A stretch of 64,000 nucleotides of DNA from Luidia sarsii. Its lineage: Eukaryota; Echinodermata; Asteroidea; Paxillosida; Luidiidae. A program made the position numbers and the translations under genes. Positions 37,001-43,000 of this stretch are shown here, one piece after another. Numbering within the stretch: position 1 is the first letter of the stretch; every line of letters begins with the position of its first letter. Under the pieces are notes generated by a model. It was not told the DNA's origin, made no database searches, and saw only the letters and a list, made by a program, of their open reading frames with translations. Where the stretch lies: the NCBI GenBank assembly GCA_949987565.1, contig OX465101.1, forward strand, positions 26,238,911 through 26,302,910, given 5' to 3'.

Positions 37001-40000
37001 TTTTCATGTTGCCAGGCAACCCACGTCCCTCCAGGATGGCCCTAGTGGGTCTTGGGCTCTTGGCACCTCCACGTTTCCGTGGCAGCAGGGAGCTGGCCAG
37101 ATGTGGTCCCTCCTGGCTCTTGGCCAACAGCCACTTGCATAACCCCACCTAAAACCTTGCCCTTCCCCTCTTGCCCCCCCCTTCCCCCGATCCTTGGTCC
37201 CACCCACCTACACCCATCCGTACCCCATCTCTCCATCCCCCACCCTCAAAATACCTCCATTCTGCCACTCAAGGCATCGGCTGTTATCTATCCGTTTCCC
37301 TCGTCAATTAGCCGGCTAATTTAATCATTCCTACCCAATTTGGCCAGTGCCAGGCCCTGACACGCGATTAAACCAAACTCCTGCAGCGAAGCTCTCCCCC
37401 TCGCCCTCCCTTCCACTCCCCCCCCCTCCACCCCATCCCTTCCACCCCCTCCACCCCATCCCTTCCCCCCTCACCCGATTAAGATCTGTCTTTTCGCAAA
37501 ACCTAATCTGGCAATAGTCTGGCCTGATTTGGAGAGATTGGTGCGGGGAGCCGGAGAGAGGAGGAGAATCAATTAGATACTTCCTTCCCTTGTGGTACAT
37601 CCTTCTAGGCTAGGCTAGCCTAGCTTCTTGGTGTTTTTGGGGTGGGTGTTATTTCTGTCTCTTCCCCTTTGATTCTAGTCTACAGAGATGGGACAGTTGG
37701 TGTGTTGGGTCTCGTCACACATTACTCCCCCCCTCCCTCCTCCTGAAGCAGACATGGCATGTGGTCCCACTGGTGGGGATCCTTGCACACTTTGTGAGGA
37801 ACTCCATGCCGACTGTCTGGGCCCAATTTCTTAGAGCCGCTTAAGCGTGAAAATCTGCCAAGCAGGAAAAGTCTTCCTTGTGTAAGTAGGATAACAAAGT
37901 GCACTGCGATGTGATGTCAATTGCTTTGGACTTGTATTCCACTCTTCTTTACTTAGCGTGAAACAAAATTTGAAGTTTTGGCTAGGGATCCTGTGGCTCA
38001 TGAGTTTTTGCGCTTAAGCACATTTTGGCGCTTAAGCGGCTCTATGAAATTTGCCCCTGGTCTCAGACTCAGTCTGTCCAGAAGATTTGTTTCGCCGTCA
38101 ATGTGTTAATGAGCAGAGAATCTGTTGGTCCTGTGTTGGAAGGGTATTCAATCTTGCATTTCACATCTCTGTGGGAGACCTGGGGGGAGGGAGGGGTGAG
38201 AGGGGGAGGGAGGGGTGAGAGGGGGAGGGAGGGGTGAGAGGGGGAGGGAGGGGTGAGAGGGGGAGGGAGGGGTGAGAGGGGAGGGAGAGGGGGAGGGAGG
38301 GGTGAGAGGGGGAGGGCCTTGTCTGCTAGTCTCTGTTACCGCAGTGATACGCCACCATTAATTCCTCATATCCTGATAGCCTGTCACGCTTTATTTTGTC
38401 ACTTCCCCTTCCCTTGGTTTTTTTTATATTTTTTTTATTTTTTTTTTACTCTACTCATGGACAGTGATGGCAGCCAATCAGTATGAAGGATGTCCCGATT
38501 CCCTCTCTCTGTGTCAGGGTCCCCCAGATGAGATGTGTGGAGTAGTCAAGTACTACCACACAGCTCAGCTGTGTCACCCCTAGCTAGCCCTGACACTGCA
38601 GGGGCCAATATATTTTCATGAAGCCGTTTTTAAGTGTAGCATTCTGTTTAGCACTAGGGCCGTTCCCACTATACCAGATAAGCGCGATTATTTGGATTGC
38701 GATTTGAATCGCGATTCAAACTCCACTTTTTTTCCGTGTGGGGACACAATAAACGCGATTATTAGTGGGATTTGAATCGCGATTCGGACTCCACTACGAG
38801 TGGGACTTTTTCAAATAATTGCGTTTATTTGCGACGCGATGTGTGTGGGAATGCTCCGCTCAAATCGCATTTAAAGCCCACGATGCATTGCGCGCGCATG
38901 TCATTTCCTGCCAGCAGCTTTCTGCCAGGAAGTGCAGCGCAGGGTTTGTTTACGTTCGTCAGCGAGTCCCGCCATTCCCGCTTGCACAGCGCGACCACAT
39001 GCTAACCGCAATCGGCTCGCGTTTAATTGCGGCACGATTATTTGGCCTGTGTGGACACGACCCAAAATAACCCCGGTTTTTGAATCGCGACCCAATTTTT
39101 GATTATTTTCGTAGTGGGAACGGCCCTAGTGTCTCCCCATTCAGGTGCAGTACTGTGAAATGCTATGTTTCCTTTCTTTATCTGTCTATTCCTTTTCTAT
39201 TTTTCCTGTAGCCATCACCTTTGAGTGGTCTTATAAGGCCTGGTTTTTTGGCTTAAAAAAGCTTTAAAAACCCAAAAAAACTTGATGCTAATAAGATTGA
39301 TAGCCCACTGTATGTTGTCACGGGTCACACGGTATCTATGCATTGCTTATAGTCTCTCGACTGGTCGTCAGTCGGATGACTTTGGTGAAATCAACTGGAG
39401 ATGTAATTATTCTTAGTGGGCTTTTTTTGTATTCGTGATTAGAGAACTGGTGGGCTACAGTAGGCATGAGTTAAGTCATTGATGTCGGAAGTAGGTCAAC
39501 GGGGCCCCTTTAATAGTGGGAGCTTATTTGACCTCTGCTCGAGGGTATTTTTTTTGGTGTCTTAAGACAGTGAGGGAGAAAAAAGTGGGGATGGGGGCTG
39601 GGTTGGTTTCCATGTCAAATGGCAGGTGATTCACGTCCTGCCGCCTGGTCTCTTCTTACTCTCGAGCTTTTGCCGGGCAACAATTTTTATGATGGATCGC
39701 TGTCACTGGGCAGATCATGGGCCACTCCATCACTGGCCCATCTGAGGAGGGAGGGGAGGGAAGGAGGGGGGGGGGGTTCACTCACAGGAGTCATACATCT
39801 TGAGTTATCTTCCTGCCTTCACCCTTCACTGGACTAATCCCCTCACCAGGATCCCTCTCCACACCACATGAGCACCACTCCCAGTTAGAATCCAGCAGTC
39901 TCCTGAAGACTGAACAGAGTACACCGTTCGAAACGTCAAGTTCCTCCGGTTCTTTTCAGAACCACACATACTCACAAGAGAGAATTGTACATGGTGTCAC

Positions 40001-43000
40001 CGCAAACCGATTACTCCTGCTGTTCTCACCATGAAACCCTTCCAATCTCATTTGGTAGTCTCAAGTTCTCAGCGCCACCTACTGTGGTGGAAGATCTCTT
40101 CCAATCCAAGTCATGTTTTTGTATTGGTCTGCACTCCTAGAAACGTATGTAGACCTTAAGACCAATACTGAATGAGAAGAATCGTAGCATGGGCCACTGA
40201 ACAACTCTCAGCTGAATTTAGCCTCTATCAATATGTGGGTTTTGTGCTGTTGCTTTTGGTCATGTATGAAATGGGAATGGCAGTTAGGAGGCTTTTAATC
40301 AGTGGACTTTGCTTCCATGTCCAAACAACTTTTTGGAAAACTAAGGGAAAGAGTTCGACAAACTGACACCAAAAGAGGATAAAACCACTAACCCTGAGTT
40401 AGTTTTCTTTAGGCAGTTTTCTTTAGGACATTTTGATTTTATTTGATGTATCATTAGTAGCTTGACTTGTGCACATTATTCCCAAGTTTATTGCGTGAAA
40501 CTTTTGTATCGTCATTGCTCCTTTTAAGCACAGGCTCGCCGTACATTGTCTATTCAAAGTCCTCCTCTGCTCCCACCCCCCTCCGGCCAGCCAACCTTAC
40601 TTCCTGAGTTGCCAGGCATGGGTTGGGTGGCGTATCTACCCGGCCTGACCTTAACAGTGTATACCGGTACTCCGCGACTAGATATGGCAGATATTATAGC
40701 AATGAACTCGCCAGCTCATGGTTATTTGCTTCAAGTATGGCCAGCGGAAGTGCGTAACAACAGCCTTTTTCAAAAGTGTAAATCGATCTATGGTGGTTTA
40801 TTTTTTTAATGTCAAATGCTTGATGGATAAAAGGGGTTGAGAAAGAATGATGTGTACGTTTTTACACTTATGCCACCTTGTACTGCAGAGTCATGCCAAA
40901 TCAAAACTATTGAATACAAGTGAGATTTCAGATCATGTATCCATTAGAACTATGGAATACAATGCTTAGGCCTACAGTAGAAACTTATGAGTGCATTACT
41001 CACTAACTTATGCTAGAGCGTAGTACATGTATTATTAGTTGTTGTAGTGTTCCTGAGAGGCTCAAATCATAGCTGGAAGTCCAGTCATCCAAGCCCCTGG
41101 GCTAAAACCTTGCCAGAAAGGATGAACTATGGGTCTGGTACTGAGTCCATGGAGGGTGAGGGGCTATCACTGACTTAGATCTCTGTCTGTATGGTAAAAG
41201 TCAGGCTTACACGGTCATGTCATCATTCATCAAGGACTGTAAATGTGACAGGTGCTCCCTGTCCACTCCTCTGAACTTGAAAATCCCAATCTGGAGTTTT
41301 GCCTCACCGCTTTGGGACTGCCCCCTTAATAACCAGGTCTCAGATGGTGGTCTCTGGGGTCAGTACAAACACAAAAGACAGGTAGGACTCGGTGTTTAAC
41401 ATTGATCACATCCCTGGGAGGTTTTTTTGTTTGGGGGGGGGGGGAAGCCAGCCAGCTGGCCCTCCCTCCTGATGAAGTCACTTCCATCACGTCTGAATGT
41501 TACCTGCCACCTAACTCCGTCTCACACACACCCTAGCTCACCCCCTTGCCCTTTGGATTGTGAGTCAGGGCTGGGCGATTTACCGGTACCAATAACCCCA
41601 AGCTCTCCTGGTCCTACGTGGTGCATACCTGTCGTCATAGAAAGAAGCGCTGTGTCCACACGTAAGAATGGGATCCCGTACGCGGGATCGGACCCAGGTC
41701 TAAACGGATCGGACCCCCCCAATTTTTGTTCAACCCTTTTCACGCCTCAATCCGTTTCAACCCCGAGTCAACCCGGGATGGGACGACCTAACCGGATAGA
41801 AATCAACGCTTGTAGGGACCAGGATTGGAAAATCTCAACCCGGTTCAAAAATTTAGGCGGGTTGAACGTTACATGCTGCCGTTCGAGTTTAAGTCGGTTC
41901 ACGAAAAGTGTAGTGTGAGCGTTGCGTCTCTCTCTCCGACCCAGTTCAAAAACTCACCGGGCTGAACTGGGAAGGATCCGGGTTAGTTTCAGGACGGATC
42001 GAAAAGGAGATCTGAAAACGGCATCTATGGATTTGTGCACAAGTAAATGGTGCTTGGCCGGAGAACCCAAGTTATCTGTGGCTTGATGGGTCAAGCTAGG
42101 AAGTGGTGCCCTTGCTCCAGTCCCCCAGAACCAGCTTGTAGCCTTGATTGGCTTTTTTTCCTCTTCAGGATTCAGCAGCCTATTACATTGCGTGTGAACA
42201 AGTGGCTTCTGCGCGACACGCAAATTTTCGGCTGTCTGTTTATCGGCCCTGCTCTGTCATCTTGAAGAGTTGTGAGCGCACGCAGTGGCACCGAGAGCCA
42301 GTGGCTTCTTAGGGTCCACGGGAAGAGGTTTTTAGGGTCCACATCCGTCCATCGTGGGCTCAAAGGTTTACTGAGGCCTTCTGTGGAGCCAGAGTCAGGG
42401 GCAACAAGACTCGTTGGATTTCCATCATGGAATCCCTTCCCCCGCTCCCGCCCCCACCCCATGCACACCCACACCCACACCCACAGACAAGGGCACGTGG
42501 GCACACCCACCCACGCACCCACACCCTGACACTCCCTGCACTCTCTTCTCACTTCCCGTGGCTATTCTCTGAACGGTTATCATACAAACGATCCGCTCCA
42601 TCAAAACCTTTAATCTCTCTCAATCCACCCTCACCCACCTCGAGGAATCTCAAGGTCACCAGATGTGTCGTAGGATATGCTCGCTGGCCGGTGTTGAACT
42701 TGAAAAAGGTCAGCCAAGTCTGTGAAATGGGAAAAAAAGAAACAGCGTGGAAGCCAAAGCAAGGACGCTAAGTACTTGCTTTTGTCTCCCTGGGGTGATT
42801 GTAAGGCATAAGCCCTGTCTGCATTAGAGTTTTTTTCAGTGTATCTCCTCAAACAAGAATGATGTCCACCTTCCTTTCAAGACATATCTGGGTCCAAGTC
42901 TCCAGTTGTGTTTCTGACCCCCCTTTTTCTTGATTCGTGGCCCATTCATCATGAGTGAAGCTGTAGGCCCTTGTTTTCAGAGTCTTGTGAATTCCTGGCT

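Noticed and set aside
40546..40809. 87-residue forward ORF in intron 15.
   Set aside because: No splice sites, no recognisable motif and no repeat or gene context.
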